Source of the DNA: Corella eumyota | Lineage: Eukaryota; Chordata; Ascidiacea; Phlebobranchia; Corellidae | Length of the DNA stretch: 64,000 nt | Direction of reading: 5' to 3' | Assembly (NCBI GenBank): GCA_963082875.1 | Contig: OY720097.1 | Coordinates: 2,232,001-2,296,000, forward strand | Shown: piece after piece, positions 33,501 to 46,129 of the stretch | Position numbering within the stretch: position 1 is the first letter of the stretch | Layout of the letters: each line of letters begins with the position of its first letter | The notes under the pieces: model-generated | What the model was told of the DNA's origin: nothing | What the model saw: the letters and a program-made list of their open reading frames with translations, nothing else | Database searches by the model: none | Translations under genes and position numbers: made by a program

Positions 33501-35202
33501 AACAATGATTTTAACTTTAAATAATTTCACCTACTTTTTAAGTTATTAAAAAAAATAAAAGGAAAGCCCTGTTTGTGATGACATAGAAAGTACCAGCTTG
33601 TATACGTTTACAACGCTACTTGGTACTTTTTACGTCACACAAAAAATATGGTAACCTGGTTTTTAATGATAATCAAATTCCAGTATTTTTGAAAATTAAA
33701 TTATAATTTCCACAGACATTTTTTAGAGGTTCTAAAGTCATTTTGTGATTCAGTGTCAAACATACTAACGTGCTATATACATCACTTACAAAATTGCAAA
33801 ACTCTGTAACATAACACTTACATATTTTAGATTATTGGAACTTGGGATAGAACTGCGGTGAACGCTTCACATTTTCCTAACACTTTGGTTAGAAGAATGG
33901 CTAATGATGGACTTTGTGTTAGTTTCCAATCTTTCAATACTCTTTATACTGATACTGGATTATGGTGCGTTAACTTATTTTTCAGTGTTTTTATATCAAT
34001 GTATTGTCATATTTCAATAGTTTAACTTTATGTATTTTAAAAGAAACATCAACTGTTTCATCCCTTTACCGGCAGCGTGGTGTAGTGGTAAGAACACTTG
34101 CTACACCACCATGAGATCAGGGGTTCAATCCCCACTGATCTTATGTTGTAGCGTCCTTGAGAAAGGCGCTATAAACGATATAAACCCAGCACTTAATCAG
34201 CAGTATAATTATCAATCAATTATAATCTATAATATCCCAAACTGCCACAGGCAACTCGAGACTGGGTCGGAGTAACTGGTGTTACTCTATGTTTAAGTCG
34301 CACATTCGAATTTCCCACATCGAGGATAAAGATAGATACCAAAAAAAAGCTGTAATTTAGCATTTTTTCAACATATTACAAATAGCCTTTTAAGTAAATT
34401 AATTAAACTTTTTTTTCTAGGGGAATTTATTTTGTGAGTGATAATGACAATGTTTATGATGCAACCATAAGAGTCCAAGATGAATGGTAAGTTACCCATG
34501 AAATTTAAGGCCTTAACTGTTATTAATATTGCTACTGCTACGTTATATGCTACTTTATTTTCAAGGATGAGATTGTGCACCAAATTGAGTGATTTTGAAG
34601 TTTCTCGTGCCAAGAACACCTTGCTTACCAACATGGCATTAATGTTAGATGGGACCACACCAATTTGTGAGGATATTGGAAGACAAATGCTCTGTTATGG
34701 AAGGAGAATTCCATGGCCCGAAATGGCACAGCGCATACAGGTAATTTGTGCTTTGCGCGTGTAATGGTAAAAGCACTTGGTATACAATACTACATCTTGT
34801 ATTTGGTCCGCACCACTACTTTGCTATAATGTCCTATTGTCCTAATATGATTGCAACTCTTAACTTATACTTGTACCCTTGCACCACAAATGGCAGTTTT
34901 ATTTATTTTGTAGGCTTATAAATTGGACATATATTTATACATAGTCCACCAGGTCAACAATATTTAAAATTAGCACTCACAACTAAACTTTGCTGTCCAC
35001 AAGTCCACTAAAACTGGTCAATTTGTAATTTTTTTAAATTATTTTTTCTTTTTTTTTCCAGAACATCCGAGCTTCTGATGTGCAGGCAGTTATGAAGAAA
35101 TATGTTTGGGACAACTGTCCAGCAGTTGCTTCTATTGGACCAACTGAAGCTTTTCCCCATTATGCTAATATCCGTGCGAAGATGTACAAAGTTTTCCACT
35201 AA
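30513..35202 (+). CDS. PMPCB: Mitochondrial processing peptidase subunit beta
   Basis: The catalytic subunit of the matrix peptidase that removes targeting presequences from imported proteins. Eleven exons: 30513-30575, 30732-30947, 31363-31492, 31786-31898, 32195-32328, 32465-32612, 33236-33340, 33831-33964, 34421-34486, 34566-34740 and 35062-35202. They sum to 1425 bases, 474 residues, close to the human 489. The N-terminus is Arg/Ser/Lys-rich, as a mitochondrial targeting signal should be. The M16 zinc site HFLEH is in exon 2 and the distal Glu lies in the [12 protein letters not shown] region of exon 3-4. The C-terminal M16 domain has WMRLCT and [19 protein letters not shown], rather than the altered YFLEH of UQCRC1, supports PMPCB. 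Introns carry SINEs (31030-31267, 32892-33170, 34070-34345). Polyadenylation signals lie near 35357. Confidence 0.95.
31030..31267 (-). repeat. tRNA-derived SINE in PMPCB intron 2
   Basis: Same insertion as 2363-2600 and 19020-19257. Reverse B box complement GGAGATCGAACCCAGG and body GACTCAGTCTCGAGTTGCC. Confidence 0.75.
32892..33170 (+). repeat. SINE with internal 41-bp triplication in PMPCB intron 6
   Basis: Starts GGTTTGGTGTAGTGGTTAAAA (A box). From 32950 a 41-base unit beginning CCCCACTGCTTTTATCAAAT occurs three times (32950, 32991, 33032), the first overlapping the B box region. It then ends in the usual GGGTTGGGGTAAC tail. Confidence 0.75.
33574..33641. repeat. Short inverted repeat in PMPCB intron 7
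   Basis: Imperfect 22-base arms, TGTGATGACATAGAAAGTACC on the left and, reverse-complemented on the right, TGTGTGACGTAAAAAGTACC, around a loop of about 24 bases. It could be a small foldback or MITE-like element; no protein is coded. Confidence 0.5.
34070..34345 (+). repeat. tRNA-derived SINE in PMPCB intron 8, best-preserved copy
   Basis: Complete: GGCAGCGTGGTGTAGTGG, then GGGGTTCAATCCCC, the family body, and the tail CCCACATCGAGGATAAAG. It serves as the reference for the family in this window. Confidence 0.85.
34755..34945 (+). repeat. Second SINE-like family in PMPCB intron 10
   Basis: The part GGCAGTTTTATTTATTTTGTAGG followed by AAATTGGACATA also occurs, slightly changed, at 38862-38975 (GCAGTTTTATTTATTTTTTAGG, AAATTGGGCATA). 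A run GCGTGTAATGGTAAAAGCACTTGG at the left could be a degraded tRNA-like head. Low certainty. Confidence 0.4.
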
Positions 35203-35538
35203 TTCTAATTTAAGTTCAAATTTTCTATTTTACTGTTTGAGTTCTTTGTGTTCTGTGGGTATCTTTCTCAAAAATATACATTGGTTAAAGCTATGAATTT
35301 CGGACACTTTATTTTCTGTATTTATTGAATAGAATTCGATAAAAATAAAAATTGAAATAAAAATAAACGCAAGAACGATTTAGAATTTAAAGTGTTGGCA
35401 CGATTTGAAAAAGAAAAAAAAACAAGAATTAAGCTAATAACCTGATTTAAAACAAATTTTATTCGTTTAAATTGAAAAATGTTTTAAGGTAATAACAGTA
35501 GTGACAAGTGCATTAGGAAATTTTAAACTAGTAAGTAT
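35203..35538. other. Convergent intergenic region
   Basis: Contains the PMPCB 3' UTR with AATAAAAATAAA near 35357 and, on the other strand, the 3' UTR of the gene that ends at 35539. No further feature. Confidence 0.6.
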
Positions 35539-38500
35539 TTAAGCAGGAGTGAATGTAGGAGCCTTCCATCTTGATACCTGTCCATGCTGAAATTCACCTT
35601 CTCCTAGAACTCGCTTTGTCGGCGAGTATTCCATCAAAGCTCCAACTGTTAAAGGCTGCCAAGTCGGCTCTCGTTTATCCTCGCTCATTATTTTGCGGGA
35701 GAAGTTATGACGTTGGCCCAAAGCAGGGGTTATACCCGTGGGGTCGTGGACGGGGGCGCTGACCGTTACCCGGGCGGTCATTGAAGAAGGTAACTCAGAT
35801 TTGTAGCCAGGAATATCTGTTACCTGTAAAGAAAGATTTAAGTTAATTAGCCTTTCTTGTTCCTACTCTAAACATACCTAGAATGTGTTCTACAAATAAA
35901 AAGTAGCAGACGTAAAGAAAACGCTATGTTTTTCCGGTTATCTTAACGCGTGCGTATCTGTTTTACATCTTTTTTTTAACAACCGCGAAGTGGCAGTATT
36001 GAGCAATCAAGTGCTGCATTTCTAAAGACAAAGTTTTTTTTTACCGGGTTCACTTTAAATTATCATCGCCAAAAACAAAAGGTATGTTATTAAACTTTTA
36101 TAATTAATCACCCTTTTTTAAATAACCATAAATATACCTAAATATGAATACAGTTATGTTTAAAGTGATGCCTTATCTGATCTTCTAATAAACGCTTTAA
36201 AAAACTTTTATTGAAAAAAACCCTAATTGGCAAAAAAACTTGAAATTTTACCATTTTAACATCATCATCCCCAGCATATTTTCCATAAAATGTCCCTTTC
36301 GTTTTTGCGTCATTTTCTGTTAAAAAATGAAGGCTGGAAATTAGTTTTCGGTCCTCGTTTGGTTGAAATTCGATTGCTTTTTTCTCTTCTTGTGACATTG
36401 AATCGTAGATTACTTTTAAATCCATGTTGTTATCAAAATATCTGCAAATTTAAACAAAATTTAATACCTAGATTACTTTTTCTATCCACTGAATGTCATT
36501 TTTATCAATAACAACTAGATTTTTATAAAAAAAATTGATGGATAAACCCAAATAAAAACTGTTGGCACTTTTATTTTTAATAATATGATACAAAATTAGA
36601 GCTTTAGTTACCTTGACAACGGTAGTTTGCCTTCCCTATCATTATAATCAGGAACTGGATTATTATTGAGTAAAAGGGTTGTTTTATTTTTGTTGTTTTC
36701 TGATGATCTGTACATAATATTGGTGTGATGTTTTGCTTTTCGTACTCTCTCCTAGAATTGTAAAAAATGTCCAATTAAAACAAAATATGACCAAAATTAT
36801 AAGTAAAGCAATGCTACTAATTTTTTAGTGCAATGGTATACAAAACATTAACAAAAATAATAAAGTTTGCTTTCATTAGAACCTAAAAAATGGATATTTG
36901 AACTTTAAATCATGATTTTATTTTTACACATTTTTGAACATTTACTTTGTATCTTTTGTCCAGCAGTTTGTCAAGGTCTTTTACATCAGAACATTTTGTA
37001 AAACTTCGTTCAACAAGGGGTCTATTATGTGTTATACTGTCTCTAAGAAATGCTCCATAAGAGGCCTAAATTCCATTAACAATTTAAAAAAAGCATGTTT
37101 TTTTACCTTACAAAAAGGTTGGTAAAAATTATAGGTAACAATTAAAATGGTTAGAATAGGTGAGGCCTTTTTCTTAAAAATATGATAAGTTAGTTTTCTT
37201 GGCAAAGATAAATTAATGTCTATACACAAAATGACTAATTCATTTACATTTTACAAATATCATGAGATAAGTAATCATATTTCGTGATATGTATTTTAAT
37301 AACCGTCTGCAAATCTGTGATTAATATCATTTTGTGTGTTAATTATTATTTTAAAAGAAACCGAATTGCGAAACATTGGGCACAAGCACGAACTGTTTGA
37401 AAATGTTTCCTGCACACAGCACGACTTAACACCAAACTGTTTATATCAATGCAGCTCTTTTCCTGTTAACTTTTAACCAAGCAAACTGAAACTAGACACG
37501 AATTTAAAGCAAGCATGTCATTAGTTATTGTCAAAATTTTGGGCTTTTAAATGGTTTTTGGCAAACAATTATGAATGGTAGATTACCGACTTTATCAAAT
37601 ATGATCTTTGGTGGCTATGTCTATTGTAACTAAACACTAACTAAATTTTAATAAAATAACTTTATCAATTGTAAAACTCTATGTCTTGGTCTAATGTAAC
37701 TTTACCATTACCATAATTTAACCAACCTATCACTTTTTTGTTAAAACGGCAATCTGTTTAATACTACTTAATTAATCTAAATAATTTTTTTAAATCACCT
37801 TATATTCTTCATACTCTTCTAATAACTCTAACTGTTTCTCTCCCATTTTAAAGTCTAATTTAAATTTTCTTTTTAATAAATTCTTTTTTTTTAATTCGTT
37901 TTAACTTATTTAAAACTATAATTATATCTGTCTAAAATCTAGCATTTCAATTGCATTTTATTACATCACAATTAAATAATCAAAATTATAATTTTATGAA
38001 AGAATAACTGATTTTTTATTTAATTTATTACTTTCCAATCTTGCGGAATTTTGTTGTCCATTTTTTCTAGTTTTCGATCCGATTCCTCTTTTAAAATTTT
38101 CCATAAATTTGCAGCCCCTAAGCCAGTGTCAACTAAAACAAAAATATTAATTTTTTTTAAATCTAGAAAACGCAAAAAATATTTAACAATTTAAGTATAA
38201 CAAAGTTTTATGAACAATACACATAATATAATATGTGTTTTTTTTTTAAATATTGTCTTGGGTATGCTACAAAATATTGGTTGCGATTATTGTCTTGGGT
38301 ATGCTACAAAATATTGGTTGCGATAAAATAGTAAGTGGTTTAGTAGTAACTGGTTCTATAAATTGAATTATAGTTTGTATTATGGAGGCTTAACTAGTTG
38401 AAATAATAATGCTGTACAGTTAGTTACATGATAAAAATAATTAGTTTAAAAATTATCAAAAAATAACAACGAAATGCTAAAGCATAATTTTTTATTCAAA

Positions 38501-39734
38501 AATACTAATTTTTAATATCAATGTTATATATTTAAAATTCGAAAATATTAAATTTTTATTAACCTGCTGGTAGTTTTCTTCTATGTATATGTTCTTGTAC
38601 AGTTTCCTCTTTGTGTTTGGAGGGTTCTTCAATTTTGGGATTTAAAATTGATTCTGCTTTGTCTACCCCTAACAATTCTATTAAGACCTTGAAAACATAA
38701 AATTTATAAATACCTTTTTCTTAACTTAGGTATTAAAAAAACGCTGAATCAAACAAGTTTTTAATTTGTAAGGCAAATAATTGTATTGGTGCAAATAATT
38801 TGGTATATATACATTTTATTTATTAGTCGATTGCCCACCCTATGGTAGGCATTTTAATCGTTGCAATATCATTGCAACTCTTAATTGGTCACAACTCCTA
38901 TTTTCGCCCCTTAAACAGCAGTTTTATTTATTTTTTAGGGCTAAAAATTGGGCATAAATATATATGCCTATATATATATACATCCTCAAAGCTTCATTAT
39001 ATATGGATTTTTGTTGTTACAGATATAAAAAATAAACTGAGTTTTATGCTTTTTTAAAATATTTTTTTTGATTCCATAGAAATACAAATTGAGGATAAAT
39101 TAATCACCTGATGATGTTCCGGAATCATCTCCTCCTCTTCCAACACATCGTCGACAAATGACTCAGCAGTTTGTTGTCGGGGTGACTCAACATATGTATC
39201 AAGGTCGGGGTTTGATCGACTTCGGATAGTCACATGACGCGGAGGGGTCATTGGGGTCATCGGAATCAACATCGATTGTCGACGTTTTGGTTTCATCGCA
39301 GATTTGTGTGTACCTGGATATAAAGGTAAATTGTTAATTTTTTTTTAATAAAATGTAAATTTTTTTTGCTACATCATGTATATTTATTTGTTTCATTTAT
39401 GTTAAACTGGATTTATTTTATTATGTCTACATCAAAGTTAAGTTCCTGCATATTTAAATGGCTGTTAAATTATTAACTTGATTATTCAATTTTATTTATT
39501 GAAGAAACAGTTTAGTTGTAAACGATAAAATTACATTTTTTGGCCCAAATTGACCATCAAAAGCATATAAAATACCCTATTTAGTAAAATCAAAATAACT
39601 TATTTTGTGTTACTAAAACTTTATAAAAAATTCAATAATTTACCCCTTGTCTCTTGTGTTGGGGTTATAACATCTGGGTCTATCCTAATAACTACCTTTT
39701 TAGGGGATTTTATAGGGCTGGTAGGGGTATTCAT
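35539..39734 (-). CDS. Unrecognised multi-exon protein, about 438 residues
   Basis: Nine minus-strand coding exons by splice motif and frame: 39644-39734 (ATG, MNTPTSPIKSPKKVVIRIDP), 39108-39313, 38564-38687, 38032-38132, 37799-37854, 36946-37065, 36612-36751, 36252-36441 and 35539-35823 (ending KAPTFTPA). The N-terminus is Pro/Ser/Arg-rich with repeated SP and TP sites (MTPMTPPRH), suggesting a disordered, phosphorylatable segment. The middle is acidic and helical (EEEEMIPEHHQ, QLELLEEYEEY). Later parts include DYNDREGKLPLS and TFYGKYAGDDDVK. Phases join everywhere except between 38032-38132 and 37799-37854, where one base is missing, so one boundary is wrong or a small exon is unseen. No signal peptide or membrane segment. 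A possible non-coding first exon ends near 40087. I do not recognise the family. Confidence 0.65.
38252..38325. repeat. 37-bp tandem duplication in an intron
   Basis: The unit ATTGTCTTGGGTATGCTACA and what follows occurs twice in a row, starting at 38252 and 38289, with no differences noticed. Confidence 0.9.
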
Positions 39735-42700
39735 TTTTAAATACTACAAACTTTTAATACTATAACTAAAATTATCTATCCAAAACTTGAGTAATATTAA
39801 ATTTTGTAAAGGTCATAGATTAATGCTTCTAGTACACCATTTCTTTATATAAATATACTAATAATTTCTTATAAATTTAAATAAATTGATATAACTGACA
39901 AAATATGTAAGATACATTAACTGATTGTCTATATACTAGAGTTTAAAATACACATTTTATTTCTTTTATATATGAATGCCCTACTTAACACACACAAATG
40001 AATAAATTGTGATTTTTGTGATTCAAAACCTATCAAATAGCATCTAAATTATTGTTAAAACACAACAAACAAACAATTACTTACCATCCATTGCCAGTTG
40101 AGCGTGCCAATCCTTAATGCTTGATATAAAAGGAGTAATTTACGCTGATATAAACCTCGCCGATAATTTTGTTGTTCAATCAAATAGCTTGATAACGCAC
40201 CGTAACCCGACACTTGACAGTGTGAAAATACGTGGCGTAAAATTATGCGATATGAAGTTTTTTCCTACTTTTTATTTTTTTAAACGTAATAGTCGATACA
40301 AAAATGACACAGATTTGTTAATAAAGGTATATATAGGCAATTGGGTTTTAATTAGATTAATTTATTAAACATTTGTATGCGATATGGAAGAAAACCAAAT
40401 TTGATGGCTCGCAAAATTTCACGATTTTGTATAATCAGTGCGTTATAGCGTAGGGTGCTTAGATACCAACAAAACACAAAAGCTATTGAGTAGTTGTATA
40501 ATTTCGTGGTCATTAAACCAAAATCTCTTTAATAATAAGCTGTAGGCTATGCTTTTGTATTAGCGCAAATTATAATGTATATATATAATGTTAAGGGAAA
40601 TTTACTTGTTTTAAAAATGGGAAAATTTTGAATTATTTTATAGTAAAATATTGTGAATTTTATTTTATTTTTTTTAAATATTCAAAGTTGTTAAATAAAC
40701 TATTTTTGTTGTCTTTTATACGTTTTTTTTAAAGTAATTACACGTTGTTGTAGCGTACCAGATTTAAAGGAAATTATTAAAGGTACAACGAACAAAGAAA
40801 AATATGAATCATAATAATAATGGTATAAGCGCGTATGTGATTTTTCTAGAGTGACTTTTACAGAGATTTTTCGAAGAATATTAAATATTTTTAAAAAAAA
40901 TAAACTCTTTTTTTCAAAGGTTTGCTTTAACATATATTTAATACATTAATTAACTCAATTTTAAAATTAAAGGGTAAAAGTATTTTTTTTTAATATTAAG
41001 CTTTTTTAAATAATTTTTGTAAAAATCCATATGTCACGTTATTTAAAAATCGTGAAAAATTTGAATATTAAAATTTTTTTTGAAACTTTTTTGTGTCGAT
41101 TTTTGAAGCATATGCGTGACTCTATAAATTTGTAAAATTCTTGAAAATCACTTTACAATCTAGTCTTATAAATATATAATATATACACCCGTGATTTAAG
41201 CTAGTTTAACATTAAATTTATGAAGTTTAATTTAAAGATATTTTGCCAAAAAACCTTTTTCACTAGTTTTTTTCTTAAATTTTGAGATCGTTAGCGTCGT
41301 CTAGTGTTTGTTTATTTTTTGGGCGTGGTTTAGGTTTTTCTTAAAAAATTTTGTCATAAATTTTCTTCTTAAAAAGTTTTAGTGGTTGTTGTTTAATATA
41401 TAAAAAAATAAAATAAAATTTGAAGTTTAAAAACTGTGTTGAACTAAAAGCAAGGTTAAACGCTGGTTATTACAAATTTAAAAGGGTTATCTTATAACAT
41501 TAAGTTTAAATTTGCTTGCTCAGCTTTATACGTTTTTATTTTTCAGCAATTTTTATTTTCCAACATGAAAGCGACTGTTTGCCCAGATTAAAAAAAATTT
41601 ATTATCTTAACTTTATATATATGTTACGTTTTGTCCAATACTCTATCTTCTACAAATTCCTTTTTTATTGTGTTACTTTTTTGTAACATACTTGCGCTTA
41701 AAAATGACAATATCATCTAAATTATTTTTAAAAACAATTTTTAACCAAGTTTTTTTACAAAATTTTTGACCGATTTTTTTTACAAAATTTTTAAACAAGT
41801 TTTTCCAAATAAAACATTGCAAATAAACGTCGAAAGTTCCCGGGGAAAATGACCATATTCTAGTGGTGCTAGAATGACTAGTTCTTGCACTCAAAAGAAA
41901 ACGGTTAAGATACCAGGACTTGTTGTTTATTGCATTTAATATTTAAACATTATCTTCCAACCAACATTTTTTTTTTTTAAATTAAGTTTTGACTAAATTT
42001 AACGAAATCAATTTTTTAAGTTTTTTTTTCTCGTTATAAAATCGAAATAAAATATTATTCTTTCATAACCCAAACAAATATCACGGAAATAGATAGCAGC
42101 ACGTTCTTTTAACATCAACAACTTATTAATATTGCGCAAAACTTTATATTTATTACAATACCTATTAATTAATAACGAAAATTATTGATAAATTCGATCA
42201 TTTTTGCGATGTTTTATGTTTAAAACGCACCGATGTTAACTAGACTTCGAGTGAATGTTATTTTAAGATTGTAATTAGTTTTATTATATTGATCATATAA
42301 CAGCCGCCTGCCCACGTAATTTTAGCTCAAATTGCCTTTTAAAGTGCCATTGCACAGCTTCAAAATGTTGCAATATAAATTTAAATGAAGTTGCGCAGCT
42401 AAAACTTGTTTTAAAAGCTTTAAAAATATTTTTATGCAACGTTTGTCACGCCCATAATGAACACAATACCCGATCTTTGAATAAACTTAAGAAAAGAGAA
42501 CAGAAAAAAAAGAAAAAGGCAACTCTTCCGGATGTCGTGTTCTCTCGACGTAAAACACGATGTCTACGTCATTTCCGCTAGTCTTCCTTGTAAAAAGCCT
42601 GTTGCTATCTAGTCAGTTTAATAAAGTCACGTTTTTAATTAATTTCATATGTTTTCAATGAAAATCGAAAAACATTTCGCTTACGTCATTCGAACCGAAA

Positions 42701-44935
42701 ATTGCTTTGTCATTTTGGTCTGGCGTTAATGCCAAAAAATTAACATCATCATTTAATTAACACGAAATGTATTCACATGACTTAAGCGTGGGCTTTGCGG
42801 TTTAAATGTTACAACAAGATTGCGATGTGGTTATGATCAATATTTTAACTGCCAGGTTAATTTTTTTAAACCAACGCATTTTATAAAATATTTTTTGTTT
42901 TATCACAACCAAATCATGCTTTTACGTTAAAAAAAATACAAAAACATAGACTAAAAACGCCATTTAAATGCCTAACTGTTTCTTTCACATCAGGTTTATG
43001 GTTTAACGATATGTCCAGTATTTATTAAATCTACAAATTAAAAAAAAAAAATGATACCCAAAAACAATTAGACTGCCATTTTTTTAAGTTTACAGCATTC
43101 AAAGAGCTTTACTAAGCAGCCTATATTACTATTCTAGTTTAACTTAGTTTTATAAGTACGATTTTATACACGAAACGTTAGTTAGACCACTTACAGCTAT
43201 CCGAATACATACAGTTTCAATATATTTTCTTGTACGCGTTTTAAACACATATACTAATACTTTAACTATGCTAACTTTGACACATGATGACTAGTTTTAT
43301 AGCGTGTAAGTGATGGATTGTCCCTCAGCCTTTTTCCTATCCTATCTGGCTTAAGATTTAGCCCGGCTTCTAAACCGGGAAATTTGCTTCCGCGTATGAG
43401 CATTAAACAACAACATATTCTGTGTGTGTGCAATTAATCAGCGGTGACGTCACCACAGTTTTGCTTGTGCAATGTTTATGTTTCAAATGGCGGAGCCTGT
43501 TGGTTTAGGATAAAATAAAATTTAGCGCACTTTGAAAAAAAAAGGTCAGTTTCAAATTAAAAAAAAATCTAAAAAAACTTTTGTTTCTGTATACTGTTTC
43601 TACATAAAATACGATATAATATTAAAAATGAACTTTAAAAATTTGATACATACTTTCTAGTTAATTCAAATGATAATAAAATAATCTTTTAAGCCCTAAA
43701 ACTCTTTGTAGTACTTTTAATTTATCATTAACGCCTGTTAGAAAGGGTTTTTAGCTTCCTTATTTAACTGTCCAGTTTCCTTTATCTATTCTTATGTTTT
43801 TAACATTAAACAAATACCATGTTTGTGTACATCATATAACTTTCTTCTCTTATATTATAGCTTACATAAGTTTGGGGATTTTTTATCTGGAAATTTATTA
43901 ATTAACTTTATATATACAAAATAAAAAATTTTAGCAATTTACATAATTGAAATTTTTTCCAGAATTATGTAATCAATTTTAAAATTCTTTTTCTAAAATA
44001 TTTAATAACTCTAAAAATCTAGTTTAAAAACTGAATTTTTGCCCATTTTTATGAATATAATTTATGTTTTATATAGCGTTTAAACCAATATTAATCACTA
44101 TATTATTTAGTTGTTTAAAAGCTAGGCTTTATGTAACATTGACGTCATAACAATATGAATATGATGTAATAACGTGTGCAAAATTACAAACAAACCAACA
44201 ATTTTTTACGTAGGGTGAACTAGGAAAATTAATTACAAATTTCAACAAAAATTGAATTACCATACTTTACTAAAGCACCATATAGTTGTTTTAAACAGGT
44301 CAACTTATTGTCGTATGTTGTTAATTAAAACATAAACTTATGAATTAAGGTTAACAAAATACGAAACGGATTTATGTCACCATTTAAAAAACATGAAACT
44401 AAAACTATATGCGTGGGGGATTATTACAATGACGAAATAATAATATTGTAACTACGAAATTATACAATATCCATACTCAGCTTACAATAACATATTTTTT
44501 GTTGTAATACAAACGACTCTATTTATGGGCTTGCACAATTAAATCCTAATTAACTGTATCATAATGCTGACTTAATTAAAATTATGTTAAACAAATAGCT
44601 TTTAACAAAATTAGTATTTAGTATACGGTTTAGAAATCTGAATATTAGTAATTCAAAAAATATTTAAATTTGCATTTTTTTAGGGTTTAATTATTTTTTT
44701 TAGTCATACTATAATATATCTTAAATATTCATGTTATAATGCCTTAAACCAACTTGTGCTTTAAAATTGGTTTTATATATTAAAGCTAAACTGTGTTCTA
44801 AATGTATTTGGTTCACAGTTTCAATATCATTGTTCTTGGAAAAACGTATTCAAAATTTATTGCATCCTTTGCCTATTTAGTTTAATTAAAATATTTGTAA
44901 ATAGGTTTCCCTTGTTTTTCTATTAGATGTTAAAA
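39735..44935. other. Gene-free AT-rich region, left part
   Basis: I find no exon supported by both frame and splice sites. The first few hundred bases should hold the promoter of the gene ending at 39734; a donor ATG-GTAAGT near 40087 suggests a 5' exon. Slightly GC-richer patches lie at 42510-42600 and 43290-43510, the latter with a GTGACGTCAC palindrome and the hairpin CCCGG-N8-CCGGG. Confidence 0.45.
42515..42580. promoter_or_regulatory. Candidate cis-regulatory patch with CRE/ETS-like sites
   Basis: CTTCCGGA at 42525 and TACGTCATTTCCG at 42565-42577 are ETS-like and CRE-like motifs fused together. The same fusion occurs at 46163-46178. This is a motif-level call only. Confidence 0.3.
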
Positions 44936-45625
44936 ATTGGAAATTTGATTGGGATTTTAAAGTTGTGGGTGTGTTTTAAATTTAAAAAAAAAATTACAAA
45001 TTTGAAGTGTTAAGTACGTTTTGAAATTTAAATGAAACATTTACAAAATTTAATTAAAATTTTAAATCTTTTAAGACATTTGTTGGCAATATTTAGGTTT
45101 TAATTGTGCTTTGGAATTTAAAGAAAAATTACAAAATTTGATTGAAATTTTGAAGCTTTTAGTGTGTTATTTAATTTAAAAGAAACATTACATAATTTAA
45201 TTGGAATTTTAAAGCTTTTAATGGTGTTTTGGAATTTAAAAAAAAAATTACGACATTTGATGGCAATATTTAGGTTTTAATTGTGATTTTAAATTTAAAA
45301 GAAACATTTACAAAATTTGATTGGAATTTTAAAGCTTTCAGTGTGTTATTTAATTTAAAAGAAACATTACATAATTTAATTGGAATTTTAAAGCTTTTAA
45401 TGGTGTTTTGGAATTTAAAAAAAAATTACGACATTGGATTTCAATTTTAAAGCTTTAATGGAGTTTCAAAATTTAAAAAAAATTACGACATCAATTGTTA
45501 AAAATATTTAGGTTTTAATTGTGCTTTGGAATTTGAAAGAAAAAATCACAAAATTTGTTTGGAATTTTAACGTTTTGAGTGTGTTTAAAATTAAAAAAAA
45601 AACATTTTTTTGGGGAATTTTGTAA
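44936..45625. repeat. AT-rich minisatellite, about 60-bp units with 179-bp higher-order period
   Basis: Degenerate units built on AATTTAAAAGAAACATTAC, AATTTGATTGGAATTTTAAAG and CTTTTAGTGTGTT follow each other for about 690 bases. A three-unit block repeats with a period of 179 (AGTGTGTTATTTAATTTAAA at 45161 and 45340). No coding potential. Confidence 0.8.
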
Positions 45626-46129
45626 ATTTGTTTTTTATGTAAAATATTTGGTAAATTCATTTTAGTATCTGCAAAAAAATTATATTTGTAATTTTAAAAG
45701 GTTGTAAAGCATATTCTTGTGATTATTATTTTAAAATACACTTTGCCAAGAATTTTTGTAAAATTTAGTTGTTAATTTATTTTTTAAATAATTTTTGGAG
45801 GACTTAAAAAATGAGATTTAACTAAATGTACTTTATCGCGCATGTGCAGTAGAGATAGCAAATTGCTTGCTCACCTTCCTAAATGTAAAGAAAAATCCCA
45901 AAGTAAAATATATAAACAAATACAGTGACGTAATAAACAGTTTAGGCCACGAAAAATTACTGCAAATTCCTTTGCATTGAGTTCATCAAAACCACAACAA
46001 ACAAACCTTTGTTTTGGCAACAATCCGACGTGTTGTGACGTAACAAAGCCAGTGTTTGTGTTACTTGAAATCGTGCTGTTTGGAATAACAGACAGAGCAG
46101 TTGTTATGATTTAAGTGTGATCACGCCAT

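Noticed and set aside
34070-34160. Possible tRNA gene
   Set aside because: The A and B box-like parts belong to a SINE found many times here. It is followed by the SINE body and there is no clean acceptor stem or terminator.
40117-40368. 83-codon plus-strand frame
   Set aside because: No splice context, homology or composition support. It covers the probable 5' exon and promoter of the minus-strand gene.
41673-41894. Minus-strand 73-codon frame
   Set aside because: It is made of short repeats (ACAAAATTTTT, AAGTTTTT) and has no splice or homology support.
44936-45625. CRISPR-like array
   Set aside because: Units are degenerate, contiguous and without unique spacers, and the genome is eukaryotic.
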